64,000 nt of DNA from Dactylellina haptotyla (lineage: Eukaryota > Ascomycota > Orbiliomycetes > Orbiliales > Orbiliaceae). The stretch covers positions 496,001 to 560,000 of the forward strand of contig CM062381.1 in NCBI GenBank assembly GCA_031310005.1, written 5' to 3'. This document shows, in pieces, positions 47,673-57,990 of the stretch (its first letter is position 1; every line of letters begins with the position of its first letter). Under the pieces are notes generated by a model. That model was not told the DNA's origin and made no database searches. It was given only the letters and a program-made list of their open reading frames with translations. The translations under genes and the position numbers were made by a program.

Positions 47673-48500
47673 TTATACATGTACACCTTTCCCACCCGTT
47701 ACCCCGCCGGCGCCGAGCCCTGGCGTGCCTTTTTCCAGCCCTACCGCAATTCTTAGCTGGCCCCACATCGATTCGTCCGGATCCACTCCTTCTAGCGTTC
47801 TATTTTTGGGTGCCATAGGCGCCGGTGCTGGTGCCTCGATTTTGGACGGTACGTGCACCCGTCGGAATTCGAAATTTATAGCGTCAAAGCGGTCTGCGTC
47901 TGCGGTGTAGAATACCCCGCCGTTTTCACACATCCATTCGATTGGCGATCCGAAGGCTCCTTTGATACTATATTATCGATATCATAAGTAACTATTATGT
48001 TTGTGTGTTCGATCAATAAGGGCACCGTTTACTTACCTGTATAGCCCGGATCCAAGCTGAGATGGCGAAATACGCCACAGAGAGGTACGGGTGGTTTTGG
48101 GAGAGTCGGTCACGAATGCCTGCCATCCGCCGTTGAAAGTTGCCTTGCCGGCATCTGTTTCTATGTACCAGATATCCTTTATTCCCTCAATCTGGGGACG
48201 ATGAATCTTCCACTATATATAGGTAAATCATCTTATTAGCATTAATTTTTTGAAAAGAGCACAAGCTTAGACTGTAATGGTATTTTCCAGGCCAGGATTA
48301 CTTAGGATGTCAGGATAAACAGTAAATTAACGTACCGTAAATGCGGCGTGATTCAAATTAGCCATCTTCAAATCCCTACTTTGGATAAGATTTGCACTCC
48401 TCGACACCTTCTCAGCGCCCAAAGCTTGTGTTGCCGTCCTTCGGCCATGCTCATCGACTTGATGGAGGATGATATTATAGCTGCCGGCTTCAAAGACCAT
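47673..48500 (-). CDS. Unknown 211-aa protein, three exons, possibly beta-trefoil
   Basis: Exons 48500-48336, 48212-48037 and 47967-47673; introns of 123 and 69 nt with GTACGT/TAG and GTAAGT/TAG borders; phases join exactly. Exon 1 reads MVFEAGSYNIILHQVDEHGR onward. Exon 2 starts WKIHRPQIEGIKDIWYIETD and ends SLWRISPSQLGSGLY. Exon 3 continues SIKGAFGSPIEWMCENGGVF, then FDAINFEFRRV and a Pro/Gly-rich tail ending GGKGVHV. The recurring W-x-I ... G-x-Y-x-I spacing about 50 residues apart resembles beta-trefoil proteins of fungi (ricin-B-like lectins, mycocypins), but no signature residue confirms it. There is no signal peptide, so a cytosolic protein is expected. The gene is supported by consistent splicing and codon-like sequence; the fold is a guess. 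Confidence 0.7.
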
Positions 48501-49460
48501 CTTGTAGAACTAGAGAGTAGAAATAAACGACAAGTCTAAAAGGAAGATAAGCAGATATGAAAGAGACGCTAGAAGGACGACTGCTCAATGAGGATATTGA
48601 TGGGCGGTGTGGTCAGAATCATTGTGCTACCACAGCGGGGTCTTTATACTCCCACCGCAAGACAACAAGATCTCGGCCTCTCAAGGCACCTTTCATCACC
48701 TCAGTTGGATATTATGACGGTACATCTCCGCAAGGGTTTCTAGAACACCTCCATTCGTTCCTGTCGTTATCGTGAGGAATTTTGCCCGGCTCGCGCGAAT
48801 TCCAACAGACATCTCGGCTAACAGGAATGTCAGGCCGATTGCTTGCATACCTCAGTATCTCTCAATTATCCTCTAATTCTCGATCGTGGTAGACAGCAAC
48901 AATTACACGGAAAGTTCGAGCTTTAGGATGACGACGTCCCGAAGAATTAAGTAAATCCTCTCCAATAGCGGACATCTTGGTATGCATGCGTCCCGATGCA
49001 TGCAACACTTCGACGATGCTTTGAGCGAGGTTCATGAGCGAGACACACGACAGGGATATCCGCCGGCCCTAGGATTGCAACCAGGCAGATATGGAAATAT
49101 GGGGATAGCGTGTTTCACGTTTTGTGGAGTTAATCGCACATGAGGAGTGTATATAATTGTGTACATTATATCGAGACCATGAAACATTTGTGGACATGAT
49201 AGTATAGTTATAAACATGAGATGGAATTCATAGGGGATAAGATAGGAAGGCTATGTCGTCTTCAGCCATAGACTAAAGGGTAGAACAAAAGAAAAAGACA
49301 TATATGCAAAATGTATAGGCTGAAACATCTCCAGTGCCAAAAATAAAACCGAGGAACGCCGACGGAATGATAGAACCAAAGCCGTCAAATGATATGAGTA
49401 TGTTTTTCCAACAACGCTGTACGATCTTCAGAATATCCCAGAACATCTACCACTACCACC
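48501..49460. other. Intergenic, no gene seen
   Basis: The left part should carry the promoter of the minus-strand 211-aa gene; the right part should be the 3' UTR of the minus-strand membrane protein ending at 49461. No repeats or RNA genes are visible. Confidence 0.5.
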
Positions 49461-50984
49461 TTATCGCTGGCCGTTCAAAGCCTTCTTAACTCGCGACACA
49501 ACTGTCTCACCGCCGCTGTCACCCTCGCTGTCACTGCTCAGGCTACCCCTGCTCTCCTTTCTGTAGCTCCTGGCTGCAACAACCCGTCTATCCGTGTTAG
49601 GTGGCTGCTTTCCACGCTGCTTGCCCATCATGATCTGGCCGGTGGGAACAGGAGAGCTTATTCTCTTTGGTTCCAGGCCCATGGCCAGGGGGTGGTGGTA
49701 GACCTTGGTACCAAGATCTCCACGGGCGGACTCTCTGAATCGGGCAGACACGGTGGTGCTAACGCCATCGTCGGAATCTGAATCGGAGTCTGTGGTGCAG
49801 CAAGAGCAGTCTGATGCACAGTCGCTATCAGATGTGTCGGTGCTAGCGGTTTGGTACGTTCCTGCAGAATGTTTACGACCGGTACGACTGGAAGAGGAGT
49901 ATTGGTTCTTTCGTCTCGAGCCTTGAGATGGGCCGGCAGGTGGTTGAGGATAGCCTCTGGTGCCTCTCGACCCAGATGCCGCTGCTTTCTTCGATGGGGA
50001 CTTATAGGTAGGGGCAGGTGGGGCGATGGACTCGGAGTAGGCAGTGAAGGCTGCATCATCCTCAGCTTCGAAAGACAGGCGGGTTTCAGTTTCATCGGCG
50101 ATAGTAGAGAGTTCGGGCTGGGCAGCTACTCTTTGAGTAGGTTGACGTTTGGGGGCAGAACGAGAGGATTCAGACCGTTTGGACTTCTTGGTAGATTGGC
50201 GAGGGCCCATGGGTGCGGATCGCTCAGAAGCTGTCTCGGTTTGCTCATATGTGTAGGCGTAGCGGGATGGGTGGCGACCAGCACCGTTGAATGAGGTTCC
50301 ACGTTTCTCCAATTGAGCTTCAGAGGCGATATCCGACTCAGATATAACAGATGGGGCTTGGACAGGGTAAGGATTGTAAGAGCGCATACGAGCGGGTTCC
50401 TCGTCAGCGTATGATTCGAGGTCCGCGTCGCGCTCTGTTCCAGTTGGCGAACGGTCACGTCTTCTCCATCGACCGAACATGCTAAAGGTAGACTTGACGC
50501 TTCTTTTGCTGTTATTTCGCTTCGGCTTCTTGGCCCATTTCGCCTTTGGAGTCTCGCGACCTGCGTGGGATTCTTTTTCAGTCCGAGCGTCATATTCGTT
50601 TGTGCCTTCAGTTTGGTATGTGAGATCAGTGACGACAGTGTCCGGAGCGCGAGTGCTACCCGACGAAATGGTCTTGCCATCAGGACCTTTACGACGCATG
50701 ACAGAAGACTTGTAGTCATCCCAATCTTCCTCCTTCCAGACGAAGCCACCCTGTTTCAAGAAGAACCACCAGACAGAGCCGGCCATTGCGCCACCAAGGA
50801 TGGCAAATATAGCAATAATTCCCTTCGAGAAGTCATTTGGTCTAGCGTAGCCAGAACGCTTCTCGATGCTGTTATTCATAGCTGTTTCCATGGTCACTCC
50901 CCACAGCGCTTCAGCCGAGCGGACGTAAAGTTCGACAACGGCATCTTTGATGTTGGATGCGGATAGGACCGAGGTTGGCGCCAT
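49461..50984 (-). CDS. Fungal single-pass membrane protein with Ser/Arg-rich tail, 507 aa
   Basis: ATG at 50984 (MAPTSVLSASNIKDAVVELY), stop at 49463-49461, single exon. Residues about 55-76 form one TM helix (GIIAIFAILGGAMAGSVWWF), followed by FLKQGGFVWKEEDWDDYKSS and VMRRKGPDGKTISSGSTR, an ordered juxtamembrane block that looks conserved. The rest is disordered: Lys/Arg-rich (KPKRNNSKRSVKST, FGRWRRRDRS near 150-180), then Ser/Tyr-rich. A Cys/Asp/Ser stretch (SDCASDCSCCTTDSDSDSDD) lies near residues 393-412. I do not recognise a named family, although the TM plus KEEDWDDYK block feels like a conserved Pezizomycotina protein. It is the third gene in this window with a short ordered part, one TM helix and a long disordered tail. 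Confidence 0.8.
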   Translation of the reverse strand: MAPTSVLSASNIKDAVVELYVRSAEALWGVTMETAMNNSIEKRSGYARPNDFSKGIIAIFAILGGAMAGSVWWFFLKQGGFVWKEEDWDDYKSSVMRRKGPDGKTISSGSTRAPDTVVTDLTYQTEGTNEYDARTEKESHAGRETPKAKWAKKPKRNNSKRSVKSTFSMFGRWRRRDRSPTGTERDADLESYADEEPARMRSYNPYPVQAPSVISESDIASEAQLEKRGTSFNGAGRHPSRYAYTYEQTETASERSAPMGPRQSTKKSKRSESSRSAPKRQPTQRVAAQPELSTIADETETRLSFEAEDDAAFTAYSESIAPPAPTYKSPSKKAAASGSRGTRGYPQPPAGPSQGSRRKNQYSSSSRTGRKHSAGTYQTASTDTSDSDCASDCSCCTTDSDSDSDDGVSTTVSARFRESARGDLGTKVYHHPLAMGLEPKRISSPVPTGQIMMGKQRGKQPPNTDRRVVAARSYRKESRGSLSSDSEGDSGGETVVSRVKKALNGQR

Positions 50985-53900
50985 GATGCTCAAAGTTCAG
51001 GCGAAGAGCGCTTGCTCTCTGGAAAGGAACCTAGGGGCTGTCAGCACAGGAGATGGTGTGAAAGTAACCTTAACCAAATTTTTGATTAGGGCGATGTCAA
51101 TTTCGGTCGCCTCTCGAGTAGAAATATTCCGACAATGGTCGACTAGAGGACTTCCTGCTAATACCGGAACAGGTCAGTGTCGGCTTCCCTCGAGTCGCAA
51201 GAGCTACAAAAACCTACAGATAAACTACCCCTTGGTAGTAGAAAAAACCTGTCTCTTATTCGTATAGTCGTGTTATCGCGCTGCCCTAAAGTATGCAAGT
51301 CTGAGGCTTCGAACAGGCTATCGTGATGTTTGATGAACAGAGAGAGTTGATGTATTTGCGTGAAGTTGAAGATGTTTCTCGCAGCGGAGGTGCGCCAGCT
51401 TGAAGAAATGCGTTGGCATTGTTTACGGTGTTTGTGGCGATGCGTTGCCAGGACGTTGGCAGAGCAACAGACGGCAACACACAGCAACACAGCGCTGCAG
51501 ATCAATCAACACGCCTGTTTCGGAACCCTGTCGCCAATCAACACGTCACCCATTCCACCTTCCGCCTCCTCGTTCCAAGCCAATTGTCAATTATAATTGA
51601 CGTCAATGGACTAACAGACGCAAGTACTGAAGTGGCACCGAATGGGGCTCGGTAATGCCAGGCTGGAATCAGTCCGGAGGAGCAGCTAATTCCTGCAAAT
51701 ATCCACACCGCTTGGCGGCTTCAATCAATTGCACATACGCCCCTTTGCCGCAAAACCTCTCCCACTTAAGGTAGCCAGGTTCATGGGCTTACGAGGCCGA
51801 AGAGATGGCACGGCTGCTGCGTGTAATTTTCGCGACTCCTCGGATTATGCCCTTCAACATCCTGGGCACGGTAAACTAACAAAGGGGTTGAGCACATCGA
51901 TCAGGAACCCGGACGACCGAGCGACGTGTTCGGTCTGTTGTGGTGAGCTTGCTGTGCCGTATGAGAGTAGTTGATCCGTGCCACTAGTTCCCCCTGCTTT
52001 CTAGCCTTGTCGATGTGCTAAGTAGTACATCACTGCATGTATACCATGTATCTCTACGCTTTTGTTCCTACAAATCAGCATTGCAGTTTCCTCATGTTTT
52101 CCTTGTCGATCATATCTTTGGATTGGCTGGGTGAAGATGTCACCCGGTGAAACACCAAGGCCCAAACCATGAAAGAACAACAAGATTCTTCCAGCCCTAA
52201 TGGAAGAGGAAAGAGCCTCTCCAGATGTTAAAAGTCTCTCCTATAACCCGCACCATTATTGCTGTGCCTTAGATATGCAGGTTGCCATCTCATATTCACC
52301 CGCAATCTTCTTGATAATTTTAGCCAAAGTCCTCGCGATGACTAAAGGAAAAAGAACTTGCATCTAGAAACCCTCCTTCGAATTGAGCAACAGGATTCGG
52401 TGAGTCCCATGCAAACTCGAGCTCTCTCTTAGAAAATTGTGATCATAACATTGTATTCCTCATCGACATGGCGGGCGGGCGCTTGCGCAGGGTATAACTC
52501 GACCTACTATAGCTCGTGCCAAAAATTGAAAATGTTACCTTGCAAGAGAGTTTTATTTTTTTTCACGCTATAATCGAAATCTTGAAAAAAAAAAACTCCG
52601 ATGACTTCGGAGATGAGTGGAAAGAATCGCCATCAAATTTCCATGGACTGTGCGCCGTTCATTTCAACGGCAATATAATTGTGATATATACTAATAAATA
52701 CTAATATATACTTAAGTTTTGCCATCTCGGAAACTTGAAGCCATCCCGTTGATATCGTCAATTTGGTGCCGCGCCTAAAAATAAGAGCGACCCCGCCTGG
52801 CCGCTTGTTTTTGTTTGGTGCACTGCTGCACAGTGCACAGGATAAACAGGAACCCATGATGTCTTTCGAATATCCAGAAAACTTCACACCCAACATCCAA
52901 AAACTCACCGCTAGCATCCTTATTTTAGACAATTGTGCAAACGGGTTGCAGTTGTGCCAGCTCGGGCGCTTACGGTGGAAGTTTGGTGGTGTCGGGTGCA
53001 GACAGCCCAGCTGAGGTGGGCCAATCAGATGGCAGCTGGCGAGCCGCTTCGACGCCCCGCCTGCAGGCTTCCTGCAGCCAAGGCAGACCGGACCAATGAG
53101 CGGATGAGCCCCCTTCGCAGGGCAAAAGAAGGTTGTTCCTAGACGGGAAGCCCCACCACCAACTCTTATCCTCCCGACCTTGTCTCTCCTGCTATCGAGC
53201 GATATCGTCGAATCAATGCCCTCCGTCGACAGTCTCCAACGCTACGGACCGGCCGGCTTTTCTGTCGTAAGCCCTTGCCAAAGACATGCCATGCTAGCGT
53301 TCGTAGCTGGCCACGCTTACGACTTCCCGTATGATCCAGTCATACGACCCCACTGCGGTGTTTACCTCGACGCTTTGTCGATTTCCAGCTCGCGAAAAGG
53401 CCAAAAACCGTCTACCGGCGCGCGAACAATAATGTTTCATACGGACGGCCCACAGACAGGATTTCCTGTTTAGGGAAAATGTGCATTATAAAAATAGCTT
53501 GGAAAACAAAAAAGGTTTATAGTACAAGTCTGATATACCAGGCCCAGCAAAAAAACATTGGCACGATGCTCTGCATGAACTGCATGAGGGTGGGGAGGAA
53601 GGTCATTGTACATATCTTCGGATGTACCAGGGTACATTCGAACAAGGCTTTGATGTTCGCATCCTGGCCCCTTGAGGATTAGGCGAACTGGTACACACGA
53701 GATGTCTCTTCCAGCACCTGGCGAAGTACCGCTGCCATCATGCATTGGGGACGACTTTGCCAGGGTGCGGGACAGCTACACTGAAGAGTGTGAGAAACGG
53801 GTATAATAACATCCAACGTCGCCCTCACTTTCAACTTCCTCCTTTTACTCGACCAGGCGACTCATCGAAGCGCTCCTTTCTGTTATTTCGACACTCTCCA

Positions 53901-54582
53901 TCCTTTTGGGGTCACACCGACGATTTTCAATTCATTTGCCTTTTTAAATTGTCTGCTTATTTTAAAACTTATTTTTTCTCGGTTGTTGGTCTTTTCCAAC
54001 CGGCGACTATCTCTTAGCTGACGATAGTCAACCTCCGCGAACTGTTGGAGACTTCACTTGTTGGAAACCTGCGAGAAAATTATTCTGCGCATGATAATTA
54101 TACATTACCCTGATCTATTATACCGCCCACCAACTACATCATTTGACCGGTTAGGCCGTTTTGACGACTGCCTGTTCAACCTATTTTGCACGACGTAGCT
54201 TCAGCGCCTCATTTCCGTTTGTTATATAACACTTTGATTAGCTGTTTCTTTGCTATTTTCATTTTTTTATTTTTTCAAACCTTCTCCACATTTCTGTTGG
54301 AGAAATATCCTCGTGGCTTCCCACCCCGAGGGCACCTTCGTCATAAAAGTTTAGGTAGGCGTCAAAGCCATATCAAACTGCAGGCGTCTGGTTTACGAGA
54401 CAAACTTCATCCATAAATACTGGGACACCCGGCTCAGTAAGTACATTCACAATTTGCCATTAACACTCGATAGCTGTATAGTTATATACGAAGATCACAG
54501 AAAACTAACACCAAGTCTTAGAAGAGTTCGGTTCTGGAAACATACATACATTTCCGCTCGTAGCTCGCTACAAACATCCAAC
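50985..54582. other. Intergenic, about 3.6 kb, divergent promoters and one dispersed repeat core
   Basis: Holds the promoter of the minus-strand membrane protein and that of the plus-strand gene at 54583. Only short frames are seen between them. A copy of the hairpin core (GTCTGGTTTACGAGAC) lies at 54386-54401, about 180 bp upstream of the next start codon. The 53.8-54.3 kb part is T/C-rich and leader-like. Confidence 0.5.
54386..54401 (+). repeat. Dispersed copy of the GTCTGGTTTACGAGAC core
   Basis: A perfect 16-base match to the cores at 46859 and 46969, preceded by AAACTGCAGGC, which echoes the AGACTGC flank of those copies. The upstream stem arm is not conserved here. Confidence 0.75.
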
Positions 54583-55551
54583 ATGTCGTGCCTCCCACTC
54601 GCATGCTTCGGCAGCCTCTTCCAAAGGCGAAAGAAGAGAGAATTGAGTATCTCTGGACCTATGGAGACAGCCCCGGGCCCCCGTATATCACAGCTACCTA
54701 TCGACGCCCAACCTTCAGTCCAATCCCCTACAGGTAGCTCCTTCGGCAGCAGCCTCAGATCGCCAGGGCTTCACAGACCACTGGGTCCAAACTCTCCAGC
54801 CTTCCCGCCTCCAATCTATAACACCAGCACAGTCAATCGTCGACCGGGGAGAAGCCGTAATGCTTCGATCTCAGTGACTACACCAGCGCGTTCAGAATTC
54901 CGAGTACCCCGAACTCCTCACACCCCCAACCTGTTCACCACGGACGAATTGCGCTTCTCGGACGAGAAGTCCAGGGATTTCCCCAACTCCCCACCGATGA
55001 TCGATTTGGACACCACCCCGCGCATCCACAAGATCTTTAGGCTTCTCTCCCCGCCAGCTTCAAAGGTCACCTTCACTCAGGCCGTCAGGGAACCGGCCAA
55101 ACCGGCCAAGCAAACCAACGAGAACATCCTCCATAGAGTTTCCAAGCGCCTCAGCCGCTGGGGTAGCAGTCACCAGAACAGAAGCTACACAAACCTGGCA
55201 TCTCCACCTGCGATGACTGAGAAATCCCATCTATATCCCGAACAACCTCCCATCCCGAAGAAGTACATACCAATCCCAGAACCTTTACCTACTCCATCCC
55301 CTCCACCACCAGCTTTACTCCCCGCCCCACCACGCGCCGCGAAGAACGGCCTGGGCCTCACCACCCGCCCAGGTGGGCAGACCAAACCTATCGTAATGGT
55401 GCCGCATTTGACGCTGGCGGTTCCATCGAACCCATCGCTGAGAAACCGGGATGCAACACCGATCGAGGCTAGCCCCGTCTGCGACCCATGGAGGCATACG
55501 ACCGCTGAGATCGAAGGACTCAGCGATCGACATCAAGCCTGGATGCTTTAA
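54583..55551 (+). CDS. Pro/Ser-rich disordered protein, 322 aa, unknown
   Basis: The frame is open from 54454, but the first ATG with a good context (CCAACATGTCGTGC) is at 54583, giving MSCLPLACFGSLFQRRKKRE. The N-terminal Cys pair in a short hydrophobic stretch followed by RRKKR could be a lipidation-type membrane anchor. The body is Pro/Ser/Thr-rich with TPxTP motifs, a small helical patch ENILHRVSKRLSRWGSS near residues 180-197 and a poly-Pro region (PLPTPSPPPPALLPAPPRAA) near 230-250. The C-terminus is EIEGLSDRHQAWML. No domain is recognised. Support is the long single frame and the Pro-rich coding pattern. Confidence 0.65.
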   Translation: MSCLPLACFGSLFQRRKKRELSISGPMETAPGPRISQLPIDAQPSVQSPTGSSFGSSLRSPGLHRPLGPNSPAFPPPIYNTSTVNRRPGRSRNASISVTTPARSEFRVPRTPHTPNLFTTDELRFSDEKSRDFPNSPPMIDLDTTPRIHKIFRLLSPPASKVTFTQAVREPAKPAKQTNENILHRVSKRLSRWGSSHQNRSYTNLASPPAMTEKSHLYPEQPPIPKKYIPIPEPLPTPSPPPPALLPAPPRAAKNGLGLTTRPGGQTKPIVMVPHLTLAVPSNPSLRNRDATPIEASPVCDPWRHTTAEIEGLSDRHQAWML

Positions 55552-56226
55552 CAAGCCTTCCTTTCCTTTGTTTAAGTCTCTTTTTTATTCGAGATATATC
55601 TACCAAGTGGTTAGATTAGTTGGCGTTTCCTTTGTTACCACGTCGTTCCTTATAGGCCGTTAGGCGTTTATCAATATACTGTCATTATTTTGTGTTTCGG
55701 TTTGGGTTTGGTTATCTGTTTACAGTATTTTTCTTGTTTTATATATACGTACTTTACAGTCAGTCATTTTGTTTTTTATGTGCAAATCTTCACATGCACA
55801 TACACACGCAGTCATTTTGGTTTGAAGAAAAGCAGGCGTTCATTTGAAGGAGTTAGAAGGAGTACTGCTATTTTAAATATTTTTGTTGTCTCTTCGGAGT
55901 TTTCGCGCGATACAGCGCACAGTCGTTACCGGATACCCTTTATATCTATCTTATCTCTACCGTCTTTTAAGTAGCATATCCTTTGAAATTTGAATAATTG
56001 TTGCAATGTTTATGTTTCCAAGGCGTTTAGTGTACAATTATAAGATTCTATTTCATACAATGATCCTACGAGTAAGATTAGATGATCTTTTGTAGTAAAA
56101 AAAATGAAGTCGAGGGAAAGTAACTAAGCCCCGCCTTCCACGAATATATGATGCTTATTATTTCCCCATCATCATTCCTCTTGCCTATACCGTACAAGGG
56201 TGCAGACGGGTTCAGCAAAAAGAAGA
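55552..56226. other. Intergenic, T-rich 3' region
   Basis: T-rich sequence past the stop at 55551, then AT-rich sequence up to the 3' end of the tRNA gene. No further feature is seen. Confidence 0.5.
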
Positions 56227-56307
56227 CGACACCTGTGAGATTCGAACTCACGCACCCGAGGGTACCAGCTTAGCAGGCTGGCGCGTTAACCACTCCGCCA
56301 AAGTGCC
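56227..56307 (-). tRNA. tRNA-Ser(GCT)
   Basis: Reading minus, the acceptor arm GGCACTT pairs with AGGTGTC, followed by discriminator G. The D-arm is GCG-GAGTGGTTAA-CGC. The anticodon stem CCAGC/GCTGG encloses loop CTGCTAA, so the anticodon is GCT (reads AGC/AGU serine codons). A long variable arm (CCTCGGG region), typical of class II serine tRNAs, precedes the T-arm GTGAG-TTCGAAT-CTCAC. There is no intron; 81 nt; CCA is not encoded, as usual in eukaryotes. Confidence 0.97.
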
Positions 56308-56666
56308 GATGATATCACATCGAGGGAAGTCGGGTGTTTCGGGCGTGCAAGAGCTGTGTTGGAAATAAGATCCCGGGCTATGACTCCACATGCTGCTCCT
56401 CAAGAAGCATTCAGAACCACATTTTGCAGGACGTCATAAAAACTAAAGTTACGATATCGCGTTGTCAAAGAGTAGAGTGGCGAGTATGTTTATTTCTTCT
56501 CAGTAATATTTATTATTCGATTATAATTGTGTACTAGCTAGCTACATTTAAACTTTTTGGCGGGCACTAATATCCGAGGCCCGTGATGCGATATGATGAT
56601 GTTACAAAGGAAACGTATTCCTGTTCCTCCACTGGATTATCTTCAAGGTGTTCCAATATGAAGAAC
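56308..56666. other. Short intergenic stretch
   Basis: About 360 bases hold the upstream side of the tRNA gene and the 3' region of the minus-strand DUF4097-like gene. Nothing else is visible. Confidence 0.5.
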
Positions 56667-57990
56667 CTACTTCTCCGTCTTTCCGATCAAAACATCAATC
56701 TTACCGCTAACGGTGGTAACGCTTCCCTTGCTAAGACCCTCACCCTTGACGACCTTCCAGAACTTCTCAACAGGACCTTTGTTGCGCTCCTCAACTTTAG
56801 TTCCCTTGCCGGCAACCTTGATATGGCCGCTGGTAGTGGTGAGCTTCAAGCCGCCTTGCCAGTCTTCGGGATAAGTAAGCTCGACGTCCCCGCTGACGCT
56901 GTTGTGAGAGGAGTACAAAGGACGTGGGTTGAGCTTGCCGAGGAACTTGATCTTGTGTTGGCCGCTGACGGAGTGGGTCTTGAGGTATCCGGTTTCTTCT
57001 TTGAGATCGGCGGAGACGATGTCAGCTGTGATTTCTCCACTGGTGGTTTCGAGGTCCAAAGCGTGGTTAAGTGGGAATTCTCCGACGATGGAACCAGAGA
57101 CGGCGGTGACGCGGAGACTGGTAATGTCGAGGGCATTGTCGTCAGCGTCTTTTCCGTAGCTGGCGATGGAACCGGACACGGAGGAGATGGTAGCTTTGTC
57201 GATATTTGTGGTGACGGTGTCCTTAATCCAGATTGGGATTGAGATGGTGCTGATAGTTAATTCGTCGAGAGAGTAATCACCTCCATCGGCGGCTTTACCC
57301 TTGGGGATGACGAGGAAGATGGTAGCATTGACGGTCTCGCGGACGAGGGAGAAAGGATCGAGTTTGAACAAGATGCCATCCTCGGATGGCTCAACGGAAA
57401 GATCGGAGCGGAGAGATGGGTCGGAAAGCTCAAACTTGAAATGGGCGGAGATGTTCTCAGCCTTCTCGCAGGAGTGAACAATGAGGTTGCCGGTGACTTG
57501 GATACGGGAGAAGCCGTGGAAAGATTCTTGCTTGATCCAGAAGTTTTTCAGGTCCGATGGGAAGTTGTAGTGCTCATAGGGAACCTCAACCTCGTCGAGG
57601 AAGTGATGGTCCATGTCGAGATCGATTGGTGGTGCCATATCTTTTTCTGGGATGGCGAACATTGGTTCTTGAATGGGCTTACCATGTCCTCCCTGCATAA
57701 ATTGTTAGTCTTTATCATCACTATTTAAATTTATTTCCATTCCAATATTTGGATATATTCTTGGAGAGTTTAGACGACAAATGGGAGGGGCGACATACGT
57801 GACACCTACGACGCATACCATGTATGACTGGCCTGATAGTAGACCAAACCATGAAGACAACTGCGACGGTTAAGAAGACCCTGACGATGCGTCGCCATAG
57901 CGGACGTTTGGGCTTTGGCTGCTGATGCTGGACCGGGGGGACGATTTCGTAGACGCCCTCTGGGTGCTTTTCGTCGGTGTATCTCTCCAT
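56667..57990 (-). CDS. Membrane-anchored DUF4097-like (adhesin-type beta-helix) protein, two exons, 405 aa
   Basis: Exons 57990-57799 and 57692-56667, joined in phase 0 across a 106-nt intron (GTATGT/CAG). Residues 1-30 are charged and polar; residues about 35-53 form one TM helix (IVRVFLTVAVVFMVWSTIRP) after KRPLWRR, which predicts a type II orientation with the bulk outside or in the lumen. From about residue 170 the sequence repeats a strand pattern ending in SVSGSI, AVSGSI, TTSGEI, SVSGQH, SVSGDV, TTSGHI and TVSGKI, spaced roughly 25-35 residues. This is the hallmark of DUF4097 putative adhesins, which fold as stacked beta turns. The family is found in bacteria and fungi; its fungal role is not established. 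The start codon precedes MERYTDEKHPEG. Confidence 0.85.
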
